Shown here piece by piece: positions 27,599-36,404 of a DNA stretch of 64,000 nucleotides. Where the stretch lies: the NCBI GenBank assembly GCA_947470805.1, contig CANIVU010000017.1, positions 1-64,000 of the forward strand, given 5' to 3'. Within the stretch, counting starts at the first letter, position 1. Each line of letters begins with the position of its first letter. Made by a program: the position numbers and the translations under genes. This stretch comes from Acidobacteriota bacterium. GTDB lineage: Bacteria; Acidobacteriota; Terriglobia; Bryobacterales; Bryobacteraceae. The notes beneath the pieces were generated by a model that had not been told where the DNA came from, made no database searches, and worked only from the letters and a program-made list of their open reading frames with translations.

Positions 27599-27640
27599 TA
27601 GCGTTAGTTTACTGTACGGGCGCGATTTGGCATTGGATTT

Positions 27641-27883
27641 CTAGTATTCATACCAATCCGAGTGGGCCGACCAGCCCTTGCACTGGTGGCACTGGGTGGA
27701 GTGCCATTGCTTGACGCAACCGGGGCAGACGCCGCCGGTGTCGAAGGTGTGCCATTCGTGGCCGCAGAGGCAGCCCCAGAGTTCGTCACTCGGGGGTTCC
27801 CAATCGCAGAGGGGGCAGCGGATACGCGGGCCGGTGAGGCAGGACCCGATGCCTGATTTCTCGTCTGTGATGACTTGGCTCAC
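27641..27883 (-). CDS. Small Cys/His-rich zinc-ribbon-like protein
   Basis: 80 residues from a GTG start. It holds four metal-binding knuckles: RCPLCDW, GCLCGHEWH, VCPGCVKQWH and QCHQCKGWSAH, spaced to bind two zinc ions in a zinc-ribbon or RING-like arrangement. Tryptophans follow most knuckles. No catalytic motif is visible. It is divergent from the sugar isomerase gene and shares a short upstream region with it. Function unknown; a protein- or nucleic-acid-binding adaptor is the likeliest guess. Confidence 0.65.
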   Translation of the reverse strand: MSQVITDEKSGIGSCLTGPRIRCPLCDWEPPSDELWGCLCGHEWHTFDTGGVCPGCVKQWHSTQCHQCKGWSAHSDWYEY

Positions 27884-27921
27884 GGTTGTATGGATTCATA
27901 AAACCGGTGAAAAGTTTCCGG

Positions 27922-27927
27922 TATAGT
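27922..27927 (+). promoter_or_regulatory. Possible -10 element giving a leaderless isomerase mRNA
   Basis: TATAGT lies seven bases before the isomerase ATG at 27935, so transcription would begin at or near the A of the start codon. The region between is too short for a good Shine-Dalgarno. The matching -35 region is weak. Two direct CCGGT repeats 9 nt apart (within 27904-27922) flank the spacer and could bind a regulator. Confidence 0.35.
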
Positions 27928-27934
27928 AACAGGC

Positions 27935-28798
27935 ATGCCGCGCAAAATGACGATGTGCCTGACGCCCGGATCGATTGGCGTGAAGGCGAACCAGATGGAG
28001 ACGATTCAGTACGCTCATCACTATGGCTACGAGGCGGTACAGCCGTATGGGGAAGAGTTGGCGGCGATGAGCGCGGCGCAGTTGGACGAGTGCAACGGAC
28101 GGCGGAAAGAGTACCGGTTGCAGTGGGGACAGGGTGGGATGGGGGCGGATTTCCGGAAGGATGAGGATACGTTCAGGAAGGATCTGGCGGGGTTACCGGC
28201 GATTGCAGCGGCGTTTCAGAAGGCTGGGGCGACGCGGGTGGGGACTTGGATCTCGCCACAGCACGACACGTTGCCATACGGCGCCAACATGAAGCAGCAC
28301 GCGCGGCGGCTGAAGGAAGTAGCGAAGGTGTTGGGCGACCACGGGTTACGGCTGGGGTTGGAGTATGTGGGGCCGAAGACATTGTGGACGGCGAAGCGGT
28401 TTCCGTTCGTGCATACGATGGCGGAGATGAAGGAGTTGTTGGCGGAGATTGGCGCGGGGAACACGGGGTTTGTGTTGGACACGTGGCACTGGTACACAGC
28501 TGGAGAGACGGCGGCGGATTTGGCGACGTTGAAGAACAGCGACGTGGTTTGCATCGATCTGAACGATGCGCCGGCGGGGGTGCCAGTGGAGCAGCAGATC
28601 GACAGCAAGCGCGAGATTCCGATGGCGACCGGGGTGATTGATACGGGGGCGTTTTTGAACGCACTGGCAGGGATTGGGTGTGATGCGCCGATCCGTTGCG
28701 AACCGTTCAATGCGGCGCTGCGGGCGAAGCCGAAGGAAGAGATTCTGGCGACGGTGGCTGAGTCGATGAAAAAAGCGTTTGCTTTGCTGAAGAGTTGA
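27935..28798 (+). CDS. Sugar phosphate isomerase/epimerase-like TIM barrel
   Basis: 287 residues of the xylose isomerase-like AP_endonuc_2 family. Metal-binding residues of the barrel are visible: LEYVGPKT (Glu) near residue 147, LDTWHWY (Asp, His), CIDLNDAP (Asp) and CEPFN (Glu) near the C-terminus. Members isomerise or epimerise sugars, inosose or hydroxypyruvate; sequence alone does not fix which. There is no signal peptide, so it is cytoplasmic. It stands alone between divergent and promoter-preceded neighbours. Confidence 0.85.
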   Translation: MPRKMTMCLTPGSIGVKANQMETIQYAHHYGYEAVQPYGEELAAMSAAQLDECNGRRKEYRLQWGQGGMGADFRKDEDTFRKDLAGLPAIAAAFQKAGATRVGTWISPQHDTLPYGANMKQHARRLKEVAKVLGDHGLRLGLEYVGPKTLWTAKRFPFVHTMAEMKELLAEIGAGNTGFVLDTWHWYTAGETAADLATLKNSDVVCIDLNDAPAGVPVEQQIDSKREIPMATGVIDTGAFLNALAGIGCDAPIRCEPFNAALRAKPKEEILATVAESMKKAFALLKS

Positions 28799-28809
28799 CA
28801 TTCTGCAAC

Positions 28810-28838
28810 TTCACAGTACGGGAAAGATCTGGTATACT
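28810..28838 (+). promoter_or_regulatory. Sigma-70 type promoter for the NYN-domain gene
   Basis: TTCACA (28810-28815), a 17-nt spacer and TATACT (28833-28838), with an extended -10 TG at 28830-28831. It is one of the best-matching promoters in the window. The predicted leader runs about 110 nt to the ATG at 28955. Confidence 0.6.
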
Positions 28839-28954
28839 CGGGGCATCGAGCCCTTGGCAGTAAGTGCCGCTAAACAATCGAGGTGGTGCCGATCCCAAGG
28901 GCAATTCTTTATCTGACCCATGTGTCTCGACATGGGGAAGGAGCAAGACCGGTT

Positions 28955-29794
28955 ATGCCAACAGCCATCATGGTGGATGGCGGTTTCTTCCTGCGTAGAT
29001 ACCGCATTTTGAAGGGTCACACGACGGATGCCCGTCAGGTGGCGAAAGATTTGTTCACTTGGTCCTTGAAGCATTTGGAGGGCAAGAACAACGAATTGCG
29101 AGAGTTGTACCGGATTTTCTATTACGACTGCCCGCCATTGGACAAGAAGATCTTCCATCCGATCACGAAGCAGCTGGTGGATTTGGGGAAGAGCGAAGAG
29201 GCGATATTCCGTTCGGGCGTGCATTCGGAGTTGCGTAAGCTGCGCAAAGTGGCGCTGCGGCAGGGGCGCTTGGCCGATTACGGGAACTGGGTGTTGGAGC
29301 CGGCGAAGTTGAAGCAGGTGATTGCCGGGACGTTGATGCCTTCGGATTTGAAGCCGGAGGACGTGAGCTACGAGGTGCGGCAGAAGGGCGTCGATATGCG
29401 TATCGGCCTGGACATCGCGTCGCTTACGTTTAAGAAGCAGGTGGATCAGATCGTGCTGATCGCCGGCGATGCGGACTTCGTGCCGGCGGCGAAACTGGCG
29501 CGGCGGGAAGGGATTGACTTCATCCTGGACCCGATGTGGAAAGAGATCTCCGACGAGTTGCACGAGCACATCGACGGGTTGAAATCGACGTGTCCGCGAC
29601 CGGGCGTGGCCCGGAGGATGCGCGAGGCCGAGGACTCGCATTCGCATCACGAAGCACCGGCGGCGGGCGGCGACGACGTGAAGCCGTTTCCGGCGCGGGA
29701 GTTTCCGCGGAACCAGCCGTTAGTGCCGCAGGGACGGGCGCCGATGCGGCGATTCCTGGAGCGTCGCGTGGCGATTGAAGAAGGCAACAGCTAG
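28955..29794 (+). CDS. NYN-domain (LabA/DUF88-type PIN-like) protein
   Basis: 279 residues starting at the ATG at 28955, which has GAAGGAG upstream and places the first active-site Asp at MVDGGFF. The other conserved acidic residues appear in YYDCPP, KGVDMRIGLDIASL and IAGDADFVPAAKLARREG. This is the NYN variant of the PIN nuclease fold, with members cleaving or binding RNA. The C-terminal ~75 residues are polar and probably disordered. A good promoter lies upstream and a terminator follows the stop by 24 nt, so it is a single-gene unit. Confidence 0.87.
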   Translation: MPTAIMVDGGFFLRRYRILKGHTTDARQVAKDLFTWSLKHLEGKNNELRELYRIFYYDCPPLDKKIFHPITKQLVDLGKSEEAIFRSGVHSELRKLRKVALRQGRLADYGNWVLEPAKLKQVIAGTLMPSDLKPEDVSYEVRQKGVDMRIGLDIASLTFKKQVDQIVLIAGDADFVPAAKLARREGIDFILDPMWKEISDELHEHIDGLKSTCPRPGVARRMREAEDSHSHHEAPAAGGDDVKPFPAREFPRNQPLVPQGRAPMRRFLERRVAIEEGNS

Positions 29795-29817
29795 GTTGAT
29801 TTTGTAACGGTTTTGTG

Positions 29818-29847
29818 AGCCCGGCGGCCCGTGTCGCCGGGCTTTCT
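29818..29847 (+). terminator. Rho-independent terminator after the NYN gene
   Basis: AGCCCGGCG (29818-29826) pairs perfectly with CGCCGGGCT (29835-29843) around an 8-nt loop, followed by TTTCTGTTT. The strong GC stem and partial T tract fit an intrinsic terminator. Confidence 0.8.
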
Positions 29848-29963
29848 GTTTCTGTGGAAAACCAATAAAAACAGGGCATCGGCGACATGGCTGCGGTAGA
29901 ATAAGAGCACGCCCATATGCCGGTTGAATCTGTGTTTTTCGTAGTCTTTTTCGCTGTCTGTTA

Positions 29964-30344
29964 ATGGCTAATCCGTGCGCATCGGGGGCGACGATCCAGG
30001 ACATGCTCGACGCTCTGGAAACAGAAGTCGAGGCACTGCGTTCGCTTGCGAATTTAGCGGTTCCGCGCGGTTTTGCCGTCGTCGCTCCGTCGGCGGTACG
30101 AGCCGAAATGGAGAAGGCGTCGTTGAGCGCGACGGAGTTCGCCCGGATCGCGGGAGTGTCACGAGAAGACGTGGAAGACTGGCTGGGGAACAAGATACCC
30201 ACGCCGGCGTGGGTTTTAACGACCGTGCAACTTGCCGCGCAACTGACGCCGTCGGTCCGACGGAAGATGGTGCGGCAGCCGCTTGGTCAAGCCATCATAC
30301 CCATACAGAGAGTTCATCCTTTCTCTCGCATCGAGGATCTTTAA
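29964..30344 (+). CDS. Helix-turn-helix (XRE-like) protein upstream of ParA-like gene
   Basis: 126 residues. The middle SATEFARIAGVSREDVEDWLGNKI is a helix-turn-helix of the XRE/Cro type with the recognition helix at EDVEDWLGN. The N-terminus is a short coiled-coil-like helix (LDALETEVEALRSLANLA). No convincing Shine-Dalgarno precedes the ATG. It ends 5 nt before the ParA-like gene and the two lie between terminators. The pairing recalls a ParA with a small DNA-binding partner, but it is not a recognisable ParB. Confidence 0.65.
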   Translation: MANPCASGATIQDMLDALETEVEALRSLANLAVPRGFAVVAPSAVRAEMEKASLSATEFARIAGVSREDVEDWLGNKIPTPAWVLTTVQLAAQLTPSVRRKMVRQPLGQAIIPIQRVHPFSRIEDL

Positions 30345-30349
30345 ACGTA

Positions 30350-31093
30350 ATGAGCACTGCAACCATGATTGACAAGTCGAAAACGGCCGGAGCGGGCGCC
30401 AAGCCCCGTCTGGTTTTGACGCACGGGGAAAAGGGGGGCGTGGGCAAGACGACGGTAGCCCGCCTGATCGCCGACTTTCTGGCTTCCCGTGAGACGGCTT
30501 TCCGCGCGTTTGACGCCGAAGGGCAGGCGGGTCAACTGCTGCGCTTCCACCCGGCACAGACGTCGGCGGTAGAAGTGGACAAGGCCGCGGCGATTGCCCC
30601 GGTGTTGGATTTCCTGATGGACGGCAACCCGAAGCGGTTGGCGCTGGTGGATCTGGGCGCGCGGTCGGGCGAAGACTTGAAAGAGTGGCTGTACAAGGGC
30701 GGCGCGCTGGAAGAAGCCGAGACGGGCGCATTGGGCATCACGGTGATCTATGTTCTGGGCGGCGCGGTGGATAGCGTTGGCCATTTGAAGGAATGCTTCG
30801 CGGCGCTGGGCAACGAAGTGGAGTACGTGGTTGTGAAAAACTTTGGCGTGGCGGCGAAGTTCGACGTCTACGACGGTTCGAACATCCGCAAAGACCTGCT
30901 GGCGGCTGGGGCGAAAGAGATTTCGATTCCGGCGCTGGATGGGACTGTGTACCAGTCTGTTGACAAGTCGAGCCTGGCGTTTTCGGCGTTCACCGAAGGC
31001 GAAGCGGGCTACACGGAACGGCGCTATTGCCGTACGTGGCTGCGCGAGTGCTTCACGGCGCTCGAAGAAGTTTCGGCGTCGCTTCAGGGCTAG
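30350..31093 (+). CDS. ParA/MinD-like P-loop ATPase
   Basis: 247 residues from the ATG at 30350. A deviant Walker A motif, GEKGGVGKTTVARLIADFLA, lies near residue 27-46, with the signature Lys of the ParA/MinD class, and the Walker B-like strand LALVDLGARSGED. A longer N-terminal reading would overlap the HTH gene and is not supported. Such ATPases position plasmids, chromosomes or protein assemblies. The HTH gene 5 nt upstream is its only partner, and a terminator follows. Confidence 0.82.
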   Translation: MSTATMIDKSKTAGAGAKPRLVLTHGEKGGVGKTTVARLIADFLASRETAFRAFDAEGQAGQLLRFHPAQTSAVEVDKAAAIAPVLDFLMDGNPKRLALVDLGARSGEDLKEWLYKGGALEEAETGALGITVIYVLGGAVDSVGHLKECFAALGNEVEYVVVKNFGVAAKFDVYDGSNIRKDLLAAGAKEISIPALDGTVYQSVDKSSLAFSAFTEGEAGYTERRYCRTWLRECFTALEEVSASLQG

Positions 31094-31109
31094 CCGATTG
31101 CTTGAAAAA

Positions 31110-31135
31110 GGGGGCGCTGCACCGCCCCCTTTTTT
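31110..31135 (+). terminator. Rho-independent terminator after the ParA-like gene
   Basis: GGGGGCG (31110-31116) pairs with CGCCCCC (31123-31129) around a 6-nt loop and is followed by six T residues. The T run on the opposite strand is shorter, but an A run precedes the stem, so it could also stop the convergent gene. Confidence 0.88.
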
Positions 31136-31139
31136 CTAT

Positions 31140-31715
31140 TTAGCGAAGAGTGAGTTTCAGGGCGAGTTGGAGGACGAGCGAGTCCTTCGAAACGCGGATG
31201 GATTGGACGGCGAGATCGTCCACTTTTTTAGCGAACGGGACGCCGGGTTGTTCGGCTTCCAGGGCGCGTTTGAAATCGGGCGCGAAGTCGTAGACAAGGA
31301 CGCGCGGGATGGTTTCGGCCAGGGCTTTGCAGACGGCGCGGGAGTACATGCCGTTGCGGCCATCGCTGGCTACCTCGACGTCGCGGAGGCGGAGGATGCT
31401 TTTGTCGGCGTAGGGGGTCATGCGGACTACGACGTCGAAGGAATCGCCCAAGCCGACGCAGCGGCTGAAGACGTCGAGGGCAGAGCGGCCGCTGAATTTG
31501 GCGCGGACGACGAGGCGGCCATCGGCTTCGCCGACGCGGGGATTTTCCAGGTAGGCGAAGCTGCAACGCTGCGCTTTGCTGCCTTTGACGTATTTGCGGC
31601 CCTCTTCGGTGAAGACCTGGGCGGCGATTACTTTTTGCAGGACGCCGAAGGTGAGGTGGAGTTCAACCTGGGCGAAGGCGGGCAGAGTGGCAAGCAGGAG
31701 GAGCAGCGTTTTCAC
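31140..31715 (-). CDS. Secreted protein of unknown function
   Basis: 191 residues with a clear signal peptide (MKTLLLLLATLPAFAQ). The mature part alternates beta strands and helices (VELHLTFGVLQKVIAAQVFTEEG; VVVRMTPYADKSILRLRDVEVAS; RVLVYDFAPDFKRALEAEQ) and holds three cysteines. It resembles the lipid-binding-like SMP/DUF4403-type beta proteins in feel, but I cannot assign a family. Its start overlaps the M81 peptidase stop by 4 nt, so it is co-transcribed downstream of that gene. Confidence 0.65.
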   Translation of the reverse strand: MKTLLLLLATLPAFAQVELHLTFGVLQKVIAAQVFTEEGRKYVKGSKAQRCSFAYLENPRVGEADGRLVVRAKFSGRSALDVFSRCVGLGDSFDVVVRMTPYADKSILRLRDVEVASDGRNGMYSRAVCKALAETIPRVLVYDFAPDFKRALEAEQPGVPFAKKVDDLAVQSIRVSKDSLVLQLALKLTLR

Positions 31716-33145
31716 GCCATGGGCTCCATGGGAAACATGGGGCGGCGGCGATACTGATAGGTGAAGCTGGCGGGGTCGTTGGCGGTGGGGCCGGGGGTAT
31801 CGACGAGGACGATTTCGGCGGCGACTTCGCGGTAGGCGGCTTGCGGGGCGACAACGCCTTTGACGATGAGAATATCCTTTGTTTCCGGGATGACGCCGAC
31901 GCTGCGGATCTGTTCGAGGCTCATGGGCGCCATGCGGCGGGTGGTGAGAATTACCGTGTGATTTTCGGGGGTTTCGACGACGGCGGTGAGGCCCTGGTCA
32001 CAGTGCATCCAGCCACCGTGACGGACCTTGCGTTCGGTGAACAGACCGTCGGAGAGGAGCTTCACGTGGCCGGCGCAGAAGCCCAGATTGATCTCTTTGC
32101 CGACGCCGGCGGCGACGCAGCGGTCAACCTGCGCGGGGGCGTAGAGGACGACCAGGGCATTGCGGGATCCCTGGCGGAGGCACTCTTCGAAGAGGACGAG
32201 GGAATCGGCCGCGGAGCCGCCGCCGACGTTGTCGCCGATGTCCATGAGGACGACGGGTTTGGCGGGGGCAATGGCCGCGGCCGCGACGGCTTCGGCGGGG
32301 GTGGGGAGTTTGGCGACGAGTTCGTCGCGGCGGGCCCAGGCGCGGGAGGCGAGGTATTCGACGGCGCGGTTGGCAAGGGCTTGATCGTTATCGGCGACTG
32401 CTAGGAAGGTGGTGCCCATCTCTTCGACGTCGGCGTAATAGAAGCCGAGGCAGACGCTGGCGGAGAGGATGCCGGGCCATTGGAGGACGTCTTCGAGATC
32501 GCGGAAAAGGAAAAGGTCGCTGGTTTTTTGGACAGCAATGGGGACGGCGAGGGGCGGGGCGGCGAGAGCCATTACGGGTTTGATGTGGCCGCGGAGGACT
32601 CCGCTGAGAAGGCGGGCTGCTTCGGCGCCGCGGGCGCGCTGATCGAGGTGGGGGTTGGAACGGTAGGCGACGATGGCGGTGGCGCGGTCGCCCATTTGTT
32701 GGGAGACGTTGGCGTGGAGATCGAGCGTGACGACGATGGGGAGCGCGTCGCCCACGCGGGCGCGGAGGCGGCGGAGGATTTCGCCATCGGCATCGCGGTG
32801 GGTTTCGCTGACGGTGGCGCCGTGGAGGGCGACCAGGAGGCCGTCGAGCGGGCCCATCGTGTCGAGCGCGCCGATGAGAGCGGTGGCAATGCGTTCGAAA
32901 TCTTCGGTAGCGATGGCGCCGCTGGGAACGGCGTAGGTGGAGAAACCGGGAACGGCATCGAGCCCTTCGGCGGCGCAGCCTTCGAAGAAGCCGCCTATTT
33001 CGTGGTGGGCGGTCTGCCAGTGTTGGCGCAGGGCTTCGCCCGTTGTCATTGATGTGGAGGCAAAATCCTCCCAGCGGGTGGGCACCCCGAGGAACGTGTT
33101 CGATTCGTGGAGGAAGCCGAGGATACCGATGCGGGGCTGGGACAC
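31712..33145 (-). CDS. M81-family metallopeptidase (MlrC-like)
   Basis: 477 residues, the usual length. The N-terminus IGILGFLHESNTF with the conserved His-Glu, the middle TLDLHANVS and AYRSNPHLD and the C-terminal VLMDIGDNVGGGSAAD are diagnostic of MlrC, first known from microcystin breakdown. The natural substrate outside that pathway is unknown; D-amino-acid or hydantoin-type compounds have been suggested for the wider family. The start is GTG. It is divergent from the TonB receptor gene. Confidence 0.88.
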   Translation of the reverse strand: MSQPRIGILGFLHESNTFLGVPTRWEDFASTSMTTGEALRQHWQTAHHEIGGFFEGCAAEGLDAVPGFSTYAVPSGAIATEDFERIATALIGALDTMGPLDGLLVALHGATVSETHRDADGEILRRLRARVGDALPIVVTLDLHANVSQQMGDRATAIVAYRSNPHLDQRARGAEAARLLSGVLRGHIKPVMALAAPPLAVPIAVQKTSDLFLFRDLEDVLQWPGILSASVCLGFYYADVEEMGTTFLAVADNDQALANRAVEYLASRAWARRDELVAKLPTPAEAVAAAAIAPAKPVVLMDIGDNVGGGSAADSLVLFEECLRQGSRNALVVLYAPAQVDRCVAAGVGKEINLGFCAGHVKLLSDGLFTERKVRHGGWMHCDQGLTAVVETPENHTVILTTRRMAPMSLEQIRSVGVIPETKDILIVKGVVAPQAAYREVAAEIVLVDTPGPTANDPASFTYQYRRRPMFPMEPMA

Positions 33146-33213
33146 GAACTCATCGTACTATTTCCGTGTGATTCTTATGAACAGAATGGGTGCATAAGGA
33201 ATATACGAGAGTG

Positions 33214-35856
33214 ATGAAACTACTGGCTTCGCTGTTGTGCGCGGCCACACTACTGGCTGAAGGCGCTTTGCGCCTGACGGTGATTGATTCTACGGCCGCG
33301 CCGATGCCGGCCGCTGGCACGTTGAATGAGCGACGATTCTCGACCGACGGGAAGGGCGTGGCGAACGTGCGTGGACTGGCGGCGGGGCGGTACCGGCTGA
33401 CGGTGACGCGGGCCGGGTTCGCGACGCAGGTAATGGATGTTTCCGTGGCCGATGGGGCGACGGTCGAACAGACCGTTACGCTGCGCGTGGCAGTGGCCAA
33501 TAGTGCGATTGACGTGGTGGAGGCGACACCGCTGCCGGGAATGAATTTGAACCGCAACGAGGTGCCGACTCCGGTGCAGACGGCGAATTCCGCGGACTTT
33601 GCGAGTACCAACGCCCTGGACCTGACGGAGCTTTTGAACCGGCGCATGCGGGGGGTGCACATCAACCAAATTCAGGGCAACCCGGTGCAGCCCGACTTGA
33701 ACTATCGCGGCTATACGGCCAGCCCGCTGCTGGGCACGCCGCAAGGAGTTTCGATCTACATGGACGGGGTGCGGCTGAATCAGCCGTTTGGCGATGTGGT
33801 GAGTTGGGACTTGATTCCGCGGGTGGCGATTGCGGAGATGGCGTTTATGCCGGGATCGAATCCGTTGTTCGGGCTGAACACGCTGGGCGGAGCGCTGTCG
33901 CTTCGCACGAAGAGTGGGGCCACGAATGGCGGCACGGCGCTGCAGGTGAGCGGTGGCAGTTTTGGGAGGAAAATGGCCGATTTCGAACATGGCGGGGCGG
34001 CGGCGAATGGGCTGCATTGGTATCTGGCTGGGAATCTGTTTTTTGAAGACGGGTGGCGGGAGTCGTCGCCGTCGAACGTGCGGCAGCTGTTTTCGAAATT
34101 CGGGCGGCAGCGGGAGAAGACCTCGGTGGACGTGGCGTTTTCGTATGCGAATAATGCGCTGAACGGGAATGGGCTGGGCGAGCAGCGGGACCTGGCGCGG
34201 CGGTATGCGAGCGTCTATACGAAGCCGGATATCAACACGAACCGGTCACCGTTTGTGAACGTGACGGTGCGGCATACGGCGACGGCACGGGTGACGTTTT
34301 CGGGGAACGTATATTACCGCCACATTGCCAATACGGCGTTCAATGGGGACAGCAATGAGGACTCGCTGGACCAGTCGGTATATCAACCGAGCGCGGCCGA
34401 TATTCGCGCGCTGACGGCGGCGGGATACACGGGATTTCCGTTGAGCGGGGCGACGGCGGCGAACACGCCGTTTCCTTTCTGGCGGTGCATTGCGCAGGTG
34501 TTGCAGAAGGACGAGCCGGCGGAGAAGTGCAACGGGGTGATTAACCGTTCGCGGACGGCGCAGCATAACTACGGGGCGTCGGGACAGGTGCACTGGTTTA
34601 CGTCGCGGAGCCAGTTGACGGCGGGCGCGGCAATCGATCGCAGCAGCGTGGATTTTCAACAGACGTCGCAGTTGGGGTATTTGAATTCGGACCGTTCGGT
34701 GACCGGACTGAATGCATTTGGCGATGGGATCTCCGGCGGGACGGTTGACGGAGAGCCATATGACACGCGGGTGGACCTGTATGGGAAGATTCGCACGGCG
34801 AGCGTATATGCTACCGATAAGTTGACGTTGGGGCGGGCGTGGGGGTTAACGCTATCGGGCCGGTACAACCATACGCAGATCGACAACAGCGACCGGATCC
34901 GGCGGACGGCGGGGCCGGGATCATTGACGGGGACGCATGCGTTCGGGCGACTCAACCCGGCAGCGGGGCTGACGTATAACCCGACGAAACTGGTGAATCT
35001 CTACTTCAGCTACGGCGAGGGGAGCCGGGCGCCAACGTCCATTGAACTCGGCTGCGCGGACCCGAACGAGCCTTGCAAGCTGCCGAATGCGATGGCGGGG
35101 GATCCGCCGTTGCGGCAGGTGGTGACGCGGAGTTGGGATGCCGGTGTGCGGGGCACGTTTGAGAGCAATTGGAACTGGACGGCCGGGTGGTTCCGGGCGG
35201 ATAACAGGAACGACATTCTGTTCGTGGCCGCGCCGCAGACGGGGTATGGGTATTTCAAGAACTTCGGGAAGACGCGGCGGCAGGGAGCGGAGTTCGACTT
35301 GAACGGCCGCGCGGGGCGGGTGACGGCGGGGGCGGGCTACACGTTTCTGAACGCGACGTATCAGAGTCCGGAGACGGTGAACGGAGAGTCGAACAGCTCG
35401 GGCATCAACCACATCGAGCCCGGCAACCGGATCCCGATGACGCCGCAGCACATGTTCAAGAGCTATGCCGATATTGCGGCGACGAAGAAGCTGACGGTGA
35501 CGCTGGGCGCGGTGGTGATTTCCGGGTCGTATGCGCGCGGGAATGAGAATAATCAGCACCGTCCGGACGGGCGGCTGTTTTTGGGGCCGGGGGAGACGCC
35601 GGGGTATGGCGTGGTGAACCTGGGCGGCCGGTATGCGCTGCACCGGAGGGTGGAACTTTTTGCGCAGCTGAACAATCTTTTCGACCGGAAATACTACACG
35701 GCGGCTCAATTGGGCGCGACGGCGTTTACCGACGGCGGCCAGTTTGTAGCGCGGCCCTTTGCCGCGGTGAACGGAGTGTTCCCGGTTCGGCATGCGACCT
35801 TCTGCGCACCTGGAGCGCCGCGGGGGATTTGGGGCGGGATGCGGGTACGGTTCTGA
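33214..35856 (+). CDS. TonB-dependent receptor
   Basis: 880 residues from the ATG at 33214, which opens a signal peptide ([17 protein letters not shown]); the in-frame ATG at 33190 would add eight polar residues. A short carboxypeptidase-regulatory-like domain is followed by a true plug ([52 protein letters not shown]) and a 22-strand-type barrel ending in GMRVRF. Unlike the two Oar-type receptors, the plug resembles that of metal or vitamin receptors. An ECF sigma gene starts 17 nt after its stop, so the system may be autoregulated. Confidence 0.9.
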   Translation: MKLLASLLCAATLLAEGALRLTVIDSTAAPMPAAGTLNERRFSTDGKGVANVRGLAAGRYRLTVTRAGFATQVMDVSVADGATVEQTVTLRVAVANSAIDVVEATPLPGMNLNRNEVPTPVQTANSADFASTNALDLTELLNRRMRGVHINQIQGNPVQPDLNYRGYTASPLLGTPQGVSIYMDGVRLNQPFGDVVSWDLIPRVAIAEMAFMPGSNPLFGLNTLGGALSLRTKSGATNGGTALQVSGGSFGRKMADFEHGGAAANGLHWYLAGNLFFEDGWRESSPSNVRQLFSKFGRQREKTSVDVAFSYANNALNGNGLGEQRDLARRYASVYTKPDINTNRSPFVNVTVRHTATARVTFSGNVYYRHIANTAFNGDSNEDSLDQSVYQPSAADIRALTAAGYTGFPLSGATAANTPFPFWRCIAQVLQKDEPAEKCNGVINRSRTAQHNYGASGQVHWFTSRSQLTAGAAIDRSSVDFQQTSQLGYLNSDRSVTGLNAFGDGISGGTVDGEPYDTRVDLYGKIRTASVYATDKLTLGRAWGLTLSGRYNHTQIDNSDRIRRTAGPGSLTGTHAFGRLNPAAGLTYNPTKLVNLYFSYGEGSRAPTSIELGCADPNEPCKLPNAMAGDPPLRQVVTRSWDAGVRGTFESNWNWTAGWFRADNRNDILFVAAPQTGYGYFKNFGKTRRQGAEFDLNGRAGRVTAGAGYTFLNATYQSPETVNGESNSSGINHIEPGNRIPMTPQHMFKSYADIAATKKLTVTLGAVVISGSYARGNENNQHRPDGRLFLGPGETPGYGVVNLGGRYALHRRVELFAQLNNLFDRKYYTAAQLGATAFTDGGQFVARPFAAVNGVFPVRHATFCAPGAPRGIWGGMRVRF

Positions 35857-35873
35857 TCGGGTAGAGTATTCGG

Positions 35874-36404
35874 ATGCGGACGATCCCGACAGACGCGGCG
35901 TTGCTGAACGAGTTGCTGGAGAGCAGCGCGCCGGAGGCGGTGTCGCTGGAGTCGGAAGTGACGGCGATGTTCGACACCTATCGCAACCCTCTACTGCGGT
36001 TTGCGCTTTCGCTGGGGCTGGCGGCCGCCGATGGAGAGGAAGTGATTCAGGAGGTTTTTCTGGCGCTGTTTCAACATCTGCGGGCAGGTAAACCGAAGGA
36101 CAATTTGCGGAGCTGGTTGTTCCAGGTTTGCCATAACCGGGCGCTGAAACTGCGGCAGCGGCGGCCGGCGCCGGTGTTGGTTCCGACGGCGACGGCGACG
36201 CCGGAGGAGCAGGCGATTGCGCGGCAGACGAAGGAGCGGGTGGCGGCGGCGATCCGGACGTTGCCGGAGCAGGAGCGGGTTTGCCTGGCGCTTCGGGCGG
36301 AAGGGTTGCGGTACCGGGAAATTGCGGGTGTTCTGGGAATTTCGCTGGGCGGGGTGGCGATGGCGTTGGAACGCGCGGTGGGACGGCTGAGGGAGAAAGC
36401 ATGA
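35874..36404 (+). CDS. ECF-type RNA polymerase sigma factor
   Basis: 176 residues. Region 2 (MFDTYRNPLLRFALSLGL, EEVIQEVFLALFQHL, LRSWLFQVCHNRALKLRQRR) recognises the -10 element. Region 4 (RTLPEQERVCLALRAEGL, YREIAGVLGISLGGVAMALERA) recognises the -35. The stop overlaps the anti-sigma ATG (ATGA), so the two proteins are translationally coupled. The TonB receptor upstream is a plausible target gene. Confidence 0.92.
   Translation: MRTIPTDAALLNELLESSAPEAVSLESEVTAMFDTYRNPLLRFALSLGLAAADGEEVIQEVFLALFQHLRAGKPKDNLRSWLFQVCHNRALKLRQRRPAPVLVPTATATPEEQAIARQTKERVAAAIRTLPEQERVCLALRAEGLRYREIAGVLGISLGGVAMALERAVGRLREKA

Noticed and set aside
28795-28838. TTGACA (28795-28800) as -35 for TATACT (28833-28838)
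   Set aside because: The spacing is 32 nt; TTCACA at 28810-28815 gives the correct 17-nt spacer.
28883-28954. Upstream in-frame start for the NYN gene
   Set aside because: It would add 24 residues before the conserved MVDGGFF active-site strand; the ATG at 28955 has GAAGGAG upstream.
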